Below, piece by piece: positions 11,387-22,985 of a stretch of 64,000 nucleotides of DNA. A program made the position numbers and the translations under genes. A model generated the notes under the pieces. It was not told where the DNA came from and searched no databases. It saw only the letters and a program-made list of their open reading frames with translations. The stretch spans positions 49,309,681 through 49,373,680 of the forward strand of contig CAMTDV010000007.1 of the NCBI GenBank assembly GCA_947069175.1. Direction: 5' to 3'. Origin of the DNA: Scalesia atractyloides (lineage: Eukaryota; Streptophyta; Magnoliopsida; Asterales; Asteraceae). How positions within the stretch are numbered: position 1 is the stretch's first letter; each line of letters starts with the position of its first letter.

Positions 11387-12216
11387 TTGTCAAAAGGTTC
11401 AAAGTTTTATTCTAAAAGGGCAAATTTTAAAACACAAACTTGGGTTGCAAAAGTCAAACCATCTTTAGTAGAACTGAAACCATCTGTTCCAGCCAAAACA
11501 GTGGTCAAACAGAATGTCAAGATCAAAGTTGGTCGAAGTTTGCTATTCCTAACCTACCCAAGACCAAGCAGGCTTGGGATTCTCTGTTTAAATAGTGTCT
11601 TCTTCATGTGTGCAGGGGCTCCCAAGATCGATCATGTCAAAATGGATTATGGATAGTGGAGCTTCCTGACACATGACTAGGATGCTTGCATTGTTGCACG
11701 ACGTCAAAGCTATCCGGGGAGGTTACGTTGGTTTTGCTGGAACTCAGGGTGGAAGAATTGTAGGAGAAGGTATTCTTACGAATGGAATGGTTTCCTTCGA
11801 CAAGGTCAACTACATTGCGAAGCTCAAGAACAATCTACTGAGTATTTCGAAAATCTGTGACAAAATTTTACAACATACTTCAATGATAAAGAATGCTTAA
11901 ATCTCAAGCAAGGATTCAAAATTCCGAGGAGTGGATCCTCATGTGTGCTCCAAGACATAATGATCTTTATATCTTAGAAATGAGTGTCGCATCCACTACA
12001 TATAAGAAGGTTCAGTGCTTTGTTTGTAAAGAAACTGAGAAGGAGTTAATCTTTTGGCATCGGAAGATGGGGCACATTCACTTGAGAAAGATGAATTATT
12101 TGGTTCACAACGACCTAGTGGAGGGTGTTAATCTTAAGAATTTTCATTTATCTAATGATTGTCTGAGCTATAAGAAGGGGAAACAGCATAGAAATCACAC
12201 CCAAGAAAGCTTCTAA
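11387..12216 (+). pseudogene. S1 pol: protease and GAG-pre-integrase region
   Basis: The aspartic protease active-site motif Asp-Ser-Gly-Ala is at 11652-11663, in the usual copia context MDSGAS, followed by a stop (11667) where a residue before His-Met-Thr should be. The GGRIVGEGILTNG and LLSISKICD phrases belong to the same domain. The pre-integrase zinc region follows with FWHRKMGHI near 12053 and a later Cys-x2-like pair. Protease would cleave the polyprotein. The order PR-IN-RT-RH that begins here is diagnostic of Ty1/copia. Confidence 0.9.
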
Positions 12217-12228
12217 ATTCTATCAAGC

Positions 12229-12856
12229 TACCACTAGAAAGGCTTCATATGGATCTTTTTGGACCAGTAAACGTGAAAAGCATTTCTGGAGATCTATATT
12301 GCCTGGTCGTCATAGATGATTTTTCTAGATTCTCATGGTTTTCTTTCTAGAGAGTAGAGATGAAACGTTTGAAAGTCTTATGATTCTCTTCAGGAAGCTT
12401 GAAAACTTGTATCACTTGCCTATCAAGAGAATCCGCAGTGACAATGGTACTGAGTTCAAAAACAAGAGGATGCTCGAATTCTACAACAAAAAGGGGATTC
12501 TTCACGAATTCAGTGCTCCCTATACTCCTCAACAAAATGGAGTAGCTGAACGTAAGAATCGCACATTGATCGAGACTGCCAGAACCATGCTCGTTGATTC
12601 AAAACTTCCAATTGGTTTCTGGAACGAAGCAGTCGCATCTGCGTGTTATACCCTCAATTGTGTGTTGAAAGTTAAACCTCACAACAAGACCTGTTTTGAG
12701 CTACTAAACCATCGGAAGCCTAACCTTGCGTTTCTGAGCCTTTTGGATCGCCGTGTACTATTTTGGACCCAGAAGGTAAATTCAGAGCCAAATCGTTGGA
12801 AGGATTTTTCGTCGGTTATACAAGTCCACAAAAGCGAGTCTTTTTGCCGAGTCTGA
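12229..12856 (+). pseudogene. S1 pol: integrase core
   Basis: The DDE catalytic triad is visible: Asp in MDLFGP (12252-12254), Asp in RSDNGTEF (12440-12442) and Glu in GVAERKNR (12548-12550). The last two are separated by 35 residues, as in the D,D35E family. The enzyme joins cDNA ends to chromosomal DNA and creates the 5-bp TSDs seen across this window. One frameshift lies near 12340. After that the frame is open to 12856, where the conserved region ends. Confidence 0.93.
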
Positions 12857-13510
12857 ACCAGGTTATTCTTACACAACATGTTGATTGTCAACGATATACT
12901 ACGCCAACGTAGAAACCTAGGATTCATGGTTGTTTAACTACGAAGGTTTGTGGAATTCATTTGACCTACCGGAAGTACCATCAGAAGAAGAACTTATTAT
13001 GCTCTTTCAACAGCATCAAATCGCCAATCAAGGCAAGTTTGTAGACCGTTGGTGATTTCCCCGTCACTTCCTGTGTCTAACACTTCTGATGTAGGTCCGA
13101 GCAGTACTCTGCAGGAATCATTCTCTGTACCAATCTTGAACACTGCTGAATCATCTACCCATCAATCAATTAATACCGACTCTAATCATGAACCAACTTT
13201 TCATGATGGAGGACCTAGTTCCGATGAAGGATCTGAGCATATTGAAAGCTTTCTGAATGCTCAGTCTGATCAATCCAATGTCAGGAATGAAGCTACATCA
13301 TCTATTCCAGTTGCTGATGAAGTTGTTACGAATTTGAAGAGTCAAGTAGATGTTCCAGGTAACGTAGTGCCAAGGACACTATCTTACCATCCATCAGAGA
13401 ATATCATTGGCAGCTTACAAACCGGGTGAAAACTCGCAATCAGATCAACAAGGATCTAAGTTGCTTTTATATTAGTATTGCTCCATTGCAAACCAGACTT
13501 TCTTATAGTT
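12857..13510 (+). pseudogene. S1 pol: linker between integrase and reverse transcriptase
   Basis: A low-complexity stretch rich in Ser, Thr, Asn and Glu (open 13049-13429), typical of the poorly conserved hinge between copia integrase and RT. It has no catalytic motif. Confidence 0.7.
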
Positions 13511-13524
13511 GTTTTGTTTCGCAG

Positions 13525-14540
13525 GTTGAACCAGAAAACTGGAGAGACGTGTTGAAAGAGGAAAGGGTGGATGCAATGCAGGAAGAATTGCTTCAATTCT
13601 AGTAACTTAGTGTCTGGAAGCTTGTTGACCTACCGGATCATCATAAAAAGATTAATACTCGATGGGTCTTCAAGTGCAAGCGAGATGACAGAGGTATTGT
13701 GTTCAAAAACAAAGCTCGGCTCGTGGTCCAGGGCTTTCACCAGTAAGAAGGGATAGACTACACTGAAGTCTACGCCACAGTCGCTCGTCTTGAAGCTATT
13801 CGCATATTCTTGGCCTTTGCTTCTTGGAAAGGATTCAAGGTGTATCAAGTGGATGTCAATCTGCTTTTCTTTATGGCCAAATTCAAAGAGGAGGTGTATG
13901 TCGAACCAACCACCGGGGTTTGTCATCCGATACACAAGGATAAAGTCACCTTCTGAAAAGGCGTTATACGGTCTACACCAAACCCCGAGAGCTTGGTATG
14001 AAACGCTTTCAAGACATTTTCTTGAAAACGACTTTCTTAGAGGAACTGTAGACTGTACCCTCTTTACAAAGGAATTGATGGTCATCTGATTTTGGTACAA
14101 ATATATGTGGATGATATCATCTTTGGATCGACAAATGATAAGTGTGCAAAGACTTCGAAGAAGTCATGAAGAAGAAATGAAATGAGTGCTATGGGGGAGA
14201 TTGAAGTTCTTTTTAGGACTTTAGGTTGAACAATTGCCTGATGGTATCTTCATTCATTAGACGAAGTATGTTCATGACGTGTTAGAGAGATTTGACATGT
14301 CAGGAACTGCGCCAGCATCAACTCCATTAGCTCCAAATCACGGCATTTGTCCAGGCACTAAATGGAGTCAAAGTCGATGAAACATTATGTCGCTCCATGA
14401 TCGGATCCTTGATGTATCTTACAGCTTCGCGACTTGATATCATGTATCCAACATGCCTAGGCGCCCGTTATGAGTCTAATCCAAGAGATTCGCACTTGTT
14501 AGCCGTCAAACGAATCATGCATACTTGAAAGATGTCCAAG
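13525..14540 (+). pseudogene. S1 pol: reverse transcriptase
   Basis: RT begins with a NWRDVLKEERVDAMQEEL-like phrase and shows the FKVYQVDV-type block near 13835. The catalytic Tyr-Val-Asp-Asp is at 14104-14115 (IYVDDIIFGSTNDK). Further along are the LPDGIF, DTCL/PTCL and AVKRI blocks, matching the better preserved S3 copy at 44391-45296. Multiple frameshifts and stops make it non-functional. The enzyme would copy RNA into cDNA in the particle. Confidence 0.9.
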
Positions 14541-14547
14541 CACCCGT

Positions 14548-15083
14548 TTGTGGTATCCTAGATATGATGACTTTAACCTTGCGAGTTACTCGGATTCTGA
14601 TTTCGGCTGCTGCAAGCTTAATGCCAAATCTACTACGGCTGGTTGTCAGTTCTTCGGTACTCGTTTGGTAATGTGGCAATGCAAGAAACAGACGCGGTCG
14701 CTCTCTCTACATGTGAGGCTGAATACGTTTCAGCATCCAACTGTTGTTCCTAGATACTCTGGATACAACAGCGATGAGAGACTACGGACTGCAATTTCTT
14801 GATATGCCAATTAATGTAGATAACAAGGCGGCTATTGATATCACCAAAAATCATGTTCAAAACTCTCGCACTAAACATATACGACACCACTTTATACGTG
14901 ATTGCTACGAGAAAAAGTTGGTTAGACTTGAAAAAATCCACACTGATGACCAAAAAGCATATTTTTACAACAAAGCTTTTGATAAATCAAGATTTAAAAA
15001 CTTTTGAAGTTAAATGGTTTAAAAATCTGACATTAGGGGATACACTTGAGGTTGAATTTGAGGATGACGAGGACTTGACGTAA
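14548..15083 (+). pseudogene. S1 pol: RNase H and pol C-terminus
   Basis: YSDSDFGCCKLNAKSTTAG near 14587 carries the first catalytic Asp of copia RNase H. NKAAIDITKN and SRTKHIRHHFIRDCYEKK follow at about 14820-14925. The end, FEDDEDLT followed by TAA at 15081-15083, matches the end in S3, so this is the natural end of pol. Five bases later C2 is inserted. RNase H removes the RNA template during cDNA synthesis. Confidence 0.88.
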
Positions 15084-15092
15084 TTCTCATCG

Positions 15093-15766
15093 TGTTGATG
15101 CACTTTTGTGTCTGTCGCTTGTTCTTAGTTGCGTCAGTAATTGTACGATCTTTGTTTGTTGTGTTTGTAAAGTTTGGTTATGTCGACCAAATCGAGATAT
15201 CCTCTTATCTTGATTAAGTATGACGTTTGGTTTGTTCGTACGCGTAAAAGGTGCTCCGTACGAGCAAGGTGCTTCTCGTACGAGCAATTACACGTTCGTA
15301 CGAGTCACTGCTTGTACGAGTGACCTTGATTATCAAGATCATTGCTTGGTCATACGAATGAGTTTCTCGATTCGTACGAGCCATAACATGTTCGTACGAG
15401 CATCCATCTGTGAATGTTCTTCGTGTCTATGTAGTGCTTCGCGTGACCAGCAACATTCTTCATATTGTTGCTAGGTGTTGGCCATATATAAACAGACATG
15501 CAGTTCTCAGTGAAAAACAAGCAGCTAGAGACGAATAGACACACTAAAGAGAGAACACTGAGAGTGTTTAGAGAGATAAGCAGTGTATTCAAGAATCTAT
15601 GTATTGAGTCTCTCTACAAACCAATATAGTGAACATTTGAATATATATCTTTTGTTATATTGATTGTGCTCTTGCTTTGTTTGCATTCACACATGGATTC
15701 CGCACTCGTATGTGTGTTACACAAACATGGAAGATGGTTTATCTTGATCCTCCAAGTGGACCTTCA
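15093..15766 (+). repeat. 5' LTR of C2 (type C copia LTR)
   Basis: 674 bp, TGTTGATGCAC...GGACCTTCA, paired with 22986-23662. The target duplication CATCG (15088-15092) recurs as CATCA (23663-23667). Removing C2 rejoins S1 sequence that matches S3 at 44300-44330. U3 carries CGTACGAG motifs near 15237-15400 and a TATA box (TATATAAA, 15485-15492). Confidence 0.95.
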
Positions 15767-15768
15767 AG

Positions 15769-15780
15769 TGGTATCAGAGC
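15769..15780 (+). promoter_or_regulatory. C2 primer-binding site
   Basis: TGGTATCAGAGC follows the LTR by two bases and is complementary to initiator methionine tRNA. Confidence 0.95.
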
Positions 15781-16557
15781 TTTGGCTCTTTCCTCGTTCA
15801 AAACCAAGCTTAGTGTTGTGTCTGAGCTAGTTTGTGAGGTTTCTTGAAGTGTTCTTGAAATTTCAGCAGGAAACTTAAGTTTTTAAAAGGATAACTTGTT
15901 TAAAACTTAAGAAAACTTGTTGTATCCAGAAAGTTTTTTTATAAAAACCTTGTTAGAATAAATGAGACATGTTAGGATAGGGTTTTTCTTAAAATTTTCA
16001 ATCAAAGTTTAGTTGCACATATTTTAGTGAAACACCTATTGAAAACTTACCAGAATATTCTTGAGGGTTGACCAAATCTCTGACTTGACTGTTTTTGACT
16101 GAAAAGCTGATATGGAATGTTTGTCTTTTTAACCAAAACTGGTAAGACATGTGATAAGTTTCGAACAAACTCATAAACAAGTCTCTATTTAAAAAAAGAA
16201 TTTTTACCAACCAACCCTGCAAAAAGATTCCCCTCTGTGAAAAACAAACTTCAGCGAAAAATATCAGTGCCAATAACCCATCCGCACGAAGAACAAGACC
16301 ATTCGTGCGAAAGACCTGTCATCCACATAAAAGACCTTATTCGTGCGAAGCATATTAGGCTCACACGAAGGACTCTTGTTCGTGCAAACAATCTGATTCG
16401 TACGAATCACTTATTCGTGCGAAGAATCAAATTTCTTTATAGTTTGTTTTTCGTGTCTCCATTTTCCAAAACTTTGTGGTCTTTAAAATTGTGAACTTTA
16501 AAAGGAAACTATTATTTTTCAAAAAAACTTTAAACCTTTTATTTTTCACAAAACAAA
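15781..16557 (+). other. C2 untranslated leader
   Basis: Non-coding. Positions about 16275-16425 hold a cluster of TTCGTGCGAA / CTCGTACGAG-like palindromes, the same signal as in the S1 leader but with the TTCG(T/C)(G/A)CGAA form dominating. Nothing else is recognised. Confidence 0.8.
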
Positions 16558-18170
16558 ATGAGTACAAATCCTTGGAATTGGGAGTGTAGTACGAGTACAA
16601 GTCAAGACGTAACCTCGTGGGCAAAATCTTTAATACCTCCAAATGAGATTACTGCTCGGCCAATGGGATTTTCTTACGAATCAAAATCAAAGCGTTCAAA
16701 CTCTTCTCGTTAGCGAAAGTGAAACTGGAAGTAACAACCGTCCACCAAAGTTGAATCATATGAACGATTATCCAGCATGGAACAATCGTTTTCATACATA
16801 TATTCTTGGTCAGAATACCGAATTGTGGACATGTTTTATTTCCCCATACAGAGAATCTCTCGAAGAAGTCGTATCAAATTCATCCTCCTTAGCCGAATTG
16901 GATGAGAATGATAAAAGGGCCTATGATCTAGAAAAGAAGGCTTTTGCCATTCTTACGCAAGCACTTGATAAATAGATTTATAATCAATTCATGCATTGGA
17001 CATCTACAAGAGCTTGTGGGACGCGTGAAAAACAAGAGGAGAAGGAAACGCAGCAACGAGAAAAGTTCGACATGATCTTTTAAAGAAAGAGTTTGAAGGT
17101 TTCATTTTATGGAAAATGAAACACTAAATGATATGACAACTCGTTTCTATCATTTGATGAGTGAGATGTACTCATACGAGGTTCTTGCATCACAACAGGA
17201 GATTATATGCGTTTTGTTGATGCTTTACCACCTAAGTGGGGTCAATTTATTGAATTGCTAAAAGATACAGGTGTGATGGATGTGCTCAGCATTTACGAAT
17301 TTATTCAGAACTTGAAAATAAAAATGAAGAAGAAATTCGCAAAGCAAAATGATTTCCAGTTCCACAAAATCGAAAAATGTATTTTGGAGGTATCAACCCC
17401 GGTATAAGTACAGTTCAACAACCAAAGCTTCAAACAACATTCATGTCAAACACAATTCCTTTTTGGTCTCAAGTTAAACAAGATCAGTCTATTGTTACAA
17501 GTGCTCAAGCTTGTGAACGAACTTTTGATCCAAAAGCTTTTCTCCATCAACCTCGAGATATTAGTTCAGCTCCTCAAACTTATGAACTAGCATTTGATCC
17601 AAAAGGATATCTTCCTCAATCACAAGTTGCTACACCAGAATTTCAACAACAAGCTTTCTATGGTAAAAACTTTCAACCTTCAAATTCAAACACCATCAGA
17701 CTTGATACATCAACCTTTCCAAGGTAAGTGTGGAAGTTGCACGGGAACATATGGAGCTTCTGAACGCGTTGGTGAGTTCTTACTGTGGATTAGTGGCTGG
17801 ACAGATTGGTAATATCAATTTAACCAGTGAAGACTATGCACAAATCGATAAGGAAGAGATGGAGCTAATTGATATCAAATGGGCATTTGCAAGTGGAGTG
17901 AGAAGAGCATAAGATTTTATGGAGAAAACAAGAACTAATCTGGAAAGTAACAAGGATACTCCATAAGGTTTTGACAAAAGGAAAGTTACTTGTTTCAACT
18001 GTAGAGAAAATGGGCATTTAAAAGAGAATGCACGAAGCCTCCACAGCAAGGGAATCAACATCCTTTCAACAGAAATCAGGCTACTAACAACGAAAGAGCA
18101 ATTATTCCCGCAAACAATTTCAACCGAGCATTAGTGGTTCAAGCAGATGAGGGCTGTGATTAGTCTGTTC
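16558..18170 (+). pseudogene. C2 gag, N-terminal half with zinc knuckle
   Basis: The ATG at 16558 starts MSTNPWNWEC. After a frameshift near 16670 the copia Gag block PPKLNHMNDYPAWNNRF appears (about 16741), then the capsid region to 17400 and a Gln/Pro/Phe-rich spacer with two FDPK-containing repeats (about 17520 and 17590). A CCHC knuckle CFNCRENGHLK...C lies near 17994-18032, with a one-base indel. It is related to the S1 gag but clearly a different family. Several stops and shifts make it inactive. Confidence 0.87.
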
Positions 18171-19430
18171 AATTAGGAAACAATGGTGGAGGAGGAACTG
18201 CATACTACGCTGAAATCACAGAAGATAACAACAAAGGAGAATCGTCCAGAAATGATAACAGCTCATTGGATAGCAGCAGTTCAGATGAAGCAGAATCGAC
18301 ATCGAGTGAAGAACAATCTGAAGATGAGGTAATCACAGAAACTGAATCGACATATAACAGTGAAGAAGACTTGGAACATGAAACTGAAGGACCATCTGAT
18401 GAGTTTTCCAAGTATCTCTCATCTATCGGATCTTCCACTCTTCGTGCAACATTCATGACTCGTTTGGATTGTCAATCCAGTCAGGTAAGTTATGATAAAC
18501 CTTCTGTGTCTAAGTGTTTTAAATTTATAGCTTTAAAAGGTAAATACTTAGAACTTGAAGGTAAATTTGATCATATGAAGAAACATCAATAGAGCTTGAT
18601 TGTAGATCTAACAAAGTGCACTGAGGCGAACACAGCTCTTAAGAAAAACGAAAAAGAATTTAAATCAACAATTGAAACTTTAAAGAAGGATGTTTCTGAA
18701 TTGTCAAAGAATGTTTTAAGAAAACAAACATCCATTAACAATTATATTAACATGCTTGAAGAAACAAAAAAGGAGCTGGCCTGTGCAAAGTGTGAACATG
18801 ATGCAATCAAACTCAAGTTGGACAGTTACTTCAACTTAAGATATGTTTTAGATCACATCATCGATGTTTAAAAGAAGAAAGGTGATGTCATATGCATAGG
18901 TTATCAAGCTTGTCCTCCTCCGGTTAGGCATAATTACACCATAATGCTAGATGATGAAGATATGCCACATTTTGAACCCACTGTTCCATTGGATCTAGAT
19001 GAGTTTACAGCTGGTCTAGGGTTCACTAAGGGCACATCTTCAAGTCAAGGTGAACCGGATGACATCAATGACTCAAAATCTAAGGATGATCAAAATCCTC
19101 CCATTATTGAGGATTATGATAGTTCAAATGATGAGTCAGATGACGACAAACCTAAGCAGTCAGACACGGTAACAAAAGAAGAAATGTACCTCAAGAAAAT
19201 CACATTCTATGTGATCCTTCAATGAAACCTGTGTGACTGCCAATGTCAAGAATGTTGAAGCTCATGTTGAAACCTGTGAAAGCATGAACTTGCTTTATAT
19301 GTTGATTGGTTCTGATAAAGTTTACTCAAACAAAGATTTTCCCATCAAAAATGTCAATCAATCTTTGATTGATAAAGTTTTCGAGGATTCTACTAGTAAG
19401 TTTTTGGAAAATTCGAGCCAAGTATAGTAA
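18171..19430 (+). pseudogene. C2 gag, acidic and coiled-coil tail
   Basis: A Ser/Glu/Asp-rich block (about 18260-18400) is followed by a Lys/Glu heptad-like helix (18600-18820), then LDDEDMPHFEPTVPLDLDEF and a second acidic stretch near 19120. The closing phrase SDKVYSNKDFPIKNVN is also recognisable in S1 and S3 (KLYSDEDFPIQNVN in S3), which anchors this as the shared Gag tail of SIRE-like elements. Interrupted by stops near 18590, 18870 and 19225. Confidence 0.8.
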
Positions 19431-20360
19431 TCAGTGGCCTCTCTAAATGATTTAAAAGTACGGAAATCAAAAATTAAAATCTCAGAACAATCAACGAAAG
19501 CAAAATCACGCTAATCAAGGAAATAAAAAAGGCAAACAGAGCCAAAACAAGAAGAAAATTCAAAAGGTGAACTTCATGAAATCCAGAGGGACTGACAAAA
19601 TTAAATCATTTTGTAAACAAATCCAACACGGATTTTGTTAAACAAACTCAAATTTTGAAGCAAAACAGTCAGAACAACTACACACAACACACAAATTGCT
19701 GTGATGAAGGACCAAGTACCTCAAGATCACGAAGTTCATCATCAAGATATCACTTTCATCATACTCCGAGGATTGTTGAGCGGAGATTATGTTTTTAGTG
19801 TGGTAAGTGTGAACACAGTATCAAAAATTGTCCATATCTCACAAAGGGAAAAGCAAAATTGATGCACCCCTGGTAAACATTACCATACAAAATTGTTTCA
19901 CCAAAACAGGACCCTCGTCTTGTTAAACAACGAGAAATGAAACAGAGAAAGAAACAAGAAAAGGTGGTTAAAAAGGTTTTAAAACAAAAGGTTGTCCAAA
20001 CACAATCAGTTGTTAAAGTTGAAAAACAAAAACAGATTTGGAAACCAAAACCAAAAATTGTTTCAGGGGAGCACAATACATGCCAAACAATCAGAAAAAA
20101 AAAGTTTCAATTCTTAATGTTGTCGAACGACCCAAATCAATGAAGGCTTGGTTCCCCACCTCCAACTAATCTTTCATGAGTGTGCAGGATGTTCTAGGAG
20201 GAACTATTGATAATCATAGAATTGTTGATAGTGGAGCATCTAGGCACAAGATAGGTGACTTGCGGCTCCAAAACATCGTTATATCCAGGAGTTGTTTCCT
20301 TTGATTGTAGAAAAAGGGAAGATAATGTCCGATGAGTGAAGAAAGAATGGTGAATGAAGT
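19431..20360 (+). pseudogene. C2 gag second zinc knuckle and protease
   Basis: The second CCHC motif (C-F-stop-C-G-K-C-E-H-S-I-K-N-C) lies near 19791-19832. A Lys/Gln-rich basic stretch follows. The protease active site Val-Asp-Ser-Gly-Ala-Ser sits near 20227-20244, followed by VEKGKIMSDE-like sequence in another frame. Conserved copia coding then ends abruptly: integrase and nearly all of RT are missing. Confidence 0.8.
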
Positions 20361-20925
20361 TGATAATTCAACAAGAAAAAAAAAATGACCAAAAATCTAT
20401 TTGTTTACGGCTTGGATCGGATCCACAGGTTAGATTCAATCGAAATGTACGCGCCTACAACACGTCAAAAAATTATCAACATTCATGTCTTATGAGTTCC
20501 ACAAGAAGCTCAAAGCCTACAAGATGATCGGGCAGTGTACATTTATCCATGGGTGTGATTTAAGAAAAAGTGTTTGTTTGAACAAACCAACCGGGTGTGG
20601 GATGCTTTGACATGGTTTGAACAACCGCACACTACTTCTCAAGGAGAAAGACGGGACCTTTGCTGGTGCAAAAACAATGGACAACATCATGCATGAACCA
20701 TTCAAAGATGAGGTGTACAAGCTTCTCCACATCCTTCCTTGCTTCATACCAGTCGGACCCGGAGGTCTATGTTCTTGTTGCTGTGAAGAGATTTCTCAGT
20801 TAAATGAAGCGGCTGCAAAATCGACCTTGAAATCCACACCGGGTGGATATCCAGTTGGGAGAGCTCATAATTTCATGGCAATGCACGGAGAAATTGCAGA
20901 ATTACACTTTTAAATTTGCAATCTC
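20361..20925 (+). pseudogene. Unrecognised coding fragment inside C2, replacing integrase and RT
   Basis: This lies where integrase and RT should be. One frame is open from 20617 to 20913 (98 codons; ...FIPVGPGGLCSCCCEEI..., ending MAMHGEIAELHF). Counting one TGA as decay, it extends upstream to about 20490 (FHKKLKAYKMIGQCTFIHGC). I recognise no copia or gypsy domain in it. It is Cys-rich and less AT-rich than the surrounding C2 sequence. It could be a captured fragment of a host gene or a fast-diverging piece of another element. No exon boundary is evident. Confidence 0.45.
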
Positions 20926-20929
20926 CCCT

Positions 20930-21165
20930 ATCTCTGTCAATATTTAAGCTACTTTACATTTTTTCTAAATCTCGTACAGCACTCCAGACCAAACACATTC
21001 ATCTCGAATATCACCTCACACGTGATTGTTTTAATATGAGACTCATCAATGTTGTTGTGGTCCACACCAATTACCAACATGCCAACTCATTTCTTCAAAA
21101 TTTTGATAAATCATTTTTATTAAAATTAATTTCAGGTAAACAGCATCGAGGTAAAATATGAGTTA
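20930..21165 (+). pseudogene. C2 RNase H C-terminal remnant
   Basis: TKHIHLEYHLTRDCFNMRLINVVVVHT is the C-terminal copia RNase H block, parallel to TKHIRHHFIRDCYEKK in S1. It marks the end of pol, so C2 jumps from protease to the last part of RNase H. The remnant contains no catalytic acid and cannot be functional. Confidence 0.85.
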
Positions 21166-22600
21166 ATCCACATCGGAAAATCATTTTTGTGAATATTTTT
21201 CGTAAAGACAATCCAAAAAGATATATTTCACTATTAAAATAACTTTTTGCATTGTAGGGGGAGTAATTTCCAATCCGAAAAATACTAAAACATGAGAAAA
21301 ACAACAATGAGTACCGGCTAGAAAAAGAGAAAATGATAGTAAATTAGTGGTCTGTCAAAACCTCTTTGAACTTAAAATTGAAAATGATAAGTAACTCTAT
21401 ATTTTAATGTATCGGTAGGCTCACAATCATTTTAAAGTGTGCACAGGGTGATATAAACATAATTGACTGAAGATCAGGTGGGAACCATTCATTGGCATAT
21501 GGTCTTGGTACTGAAATTTCGTTTCATAGTATGCCGAGGTTCTGAGATATACGGTCTTTATGATGACTTATCATCTGGGTATCATGGTTGAATCTTTTAC
21601 CGAAAAATAACGGTGACGCAAGTCTAGAACTTCCATGATACCATACATACGTGTAAATATTGCAAACGACCATCAATAAGTGATACAAATATCACATCCA
21701 CCCAAAAATAAGTGATAAAATATCACAACTTTATGCGGGAGCTAAGTTCGTCTCTTTGTCGGTACGATGGTACTTACTTGTTCACGGACTTACTCTTGTA
21801 CCCTGCATACATCTAAAAATCAAGTTCCTCATCAATAAGTGATCTAATCACATAGGGCTTGTTTTCAATCAAATAAGTGAGTATCTCACATCATATACGT
21901 CAAATCAGATGATAAATAGTATACTCACCGGTAAGATTTTCTCTCGTGCATATCTTGATACGGGAATGTGCCGTGAAGTGGATGAACACTGGTTGGTAAG
22001 TATAAATCATACATTAATCGTATCCTCTAACCGCGAGTACATCTAATAAGTTGAGCTTATGTGGACAACAATACTAATAATTGTTATAGGATACTTATCT
22101 AATGATATCTAATCGAACAACAAGTGTGTTTTGGCATGACATGTATACTAATATGATTCTCTTACCCTCGAAATTCACAAAAAGAATATCTGTAAATATT
22201 TACCTGTCTATTGATTTCTGTCTTTACATTTAAAATTTGAAAAATGACAAAAAGATTTTAGGTGAGTTTTAATATAAATTTTATAAAAACCAAAAAGATT
22301 TTGCTTTTATTTTATTTTTGATTGACCGATGCTGGAACTCAAATCTATCATACATAAAATCCTGATTGAAAGCCGGAAAACAATTGCATCTTCATAAATG
22401 GTCGAAGTTTGTCAAGCTTTGAAGTCAAATGGTTTAAATTTGAACAACGTTAAAACTTTTCAAGCATTGTCAGTTGGTAGTTGAATGAGAGTTTGGTCTC
22501 ATGTGTGTCTTTTGCTAATTCTGATTAAAATCAATCCTTCGTAAAATTTTAAAATGAAAATTTCCTAAGGATGATTAAATCCCTACAGTTGTTCTCATTA
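21166..22600 (+). other. C2 long non-coding spacer with repeated hairpins
   Basis: No coding is recognised. Near 21478-21560 it shares a phrase with the S1 spacer (GAAATTTCGTTT...ATGCC...GGTCTTTAT). Inverted repeats stand out: GGTATCATGG (21578-21587) with its perfect complement at 21633-21642, and four short hairpins of the form AATAAGTGA...TCAC at 21680-21695, 21712-21726, 21839-21851 and 21877-21889. A GGGGGAGT purine run at 21256-21264 follows the RNase H remnant. Confidence 0.75.
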
Positions 22601-22985
22601 CGCGTTTAGCTTTGTTGTGTGTACAGATGAAATATCCAAGCAAGCTAAAGGGAAAGAGAAAGAGTTTGAAGAAAACAAGTTACGGGAGAAAAGACACAAC
22701 ATGGATGCAAGCTGTGAATCAAGAAGATCAATTTTTATCTGACCACTTTTCAACACCACAAGATATATTCAAGGGGGAGTTTGCTGATGCACCTCCTGAC
22801 TGTGACGCGTGAAGACATCTGAAGATCCAACATATAAAGAACGAACCATCATGAGCAGCATCCAAGGGGGAGTTTGACTCAGCTTTGGTTCAGTACAGCT
22901 CAGATCGGTTTTCAGCTGGAAGCTCATAGTTGAAGCGGGCCATTAGAAATAAAGATTGAAGACAAGCAACATCCAATGGGGAGTT
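22601..22985 (+). promoter_or_regulatory. C2 3' end with three PPT-like runs
   Basis: AAGGGGGAGTTTG occurs at 22771-22783 and again at 22864-22876, and a diverged AATGGGGAGTTTG occupies the functional position just before the 3' LTR (22975-22985 plus the first LTR bases). The first copy is followed by CTGATGCAC, nearly the start of the LTR (TGTTGATGCAC). A small Lys-rich open frame (22621-22812) covers the first run and has no known motif. The PPT primes plus-strand synthesis. Confidence 0.75.

Noticed and set aside
22621..22812. A genuine small Lys-rich gene at the 3' end of C2
   Set aside because: The frame overlaps a PPT-like run and has no counterpart in S1, S3 or S4; it is more likely fortuitous, though another C2 copy could change this.
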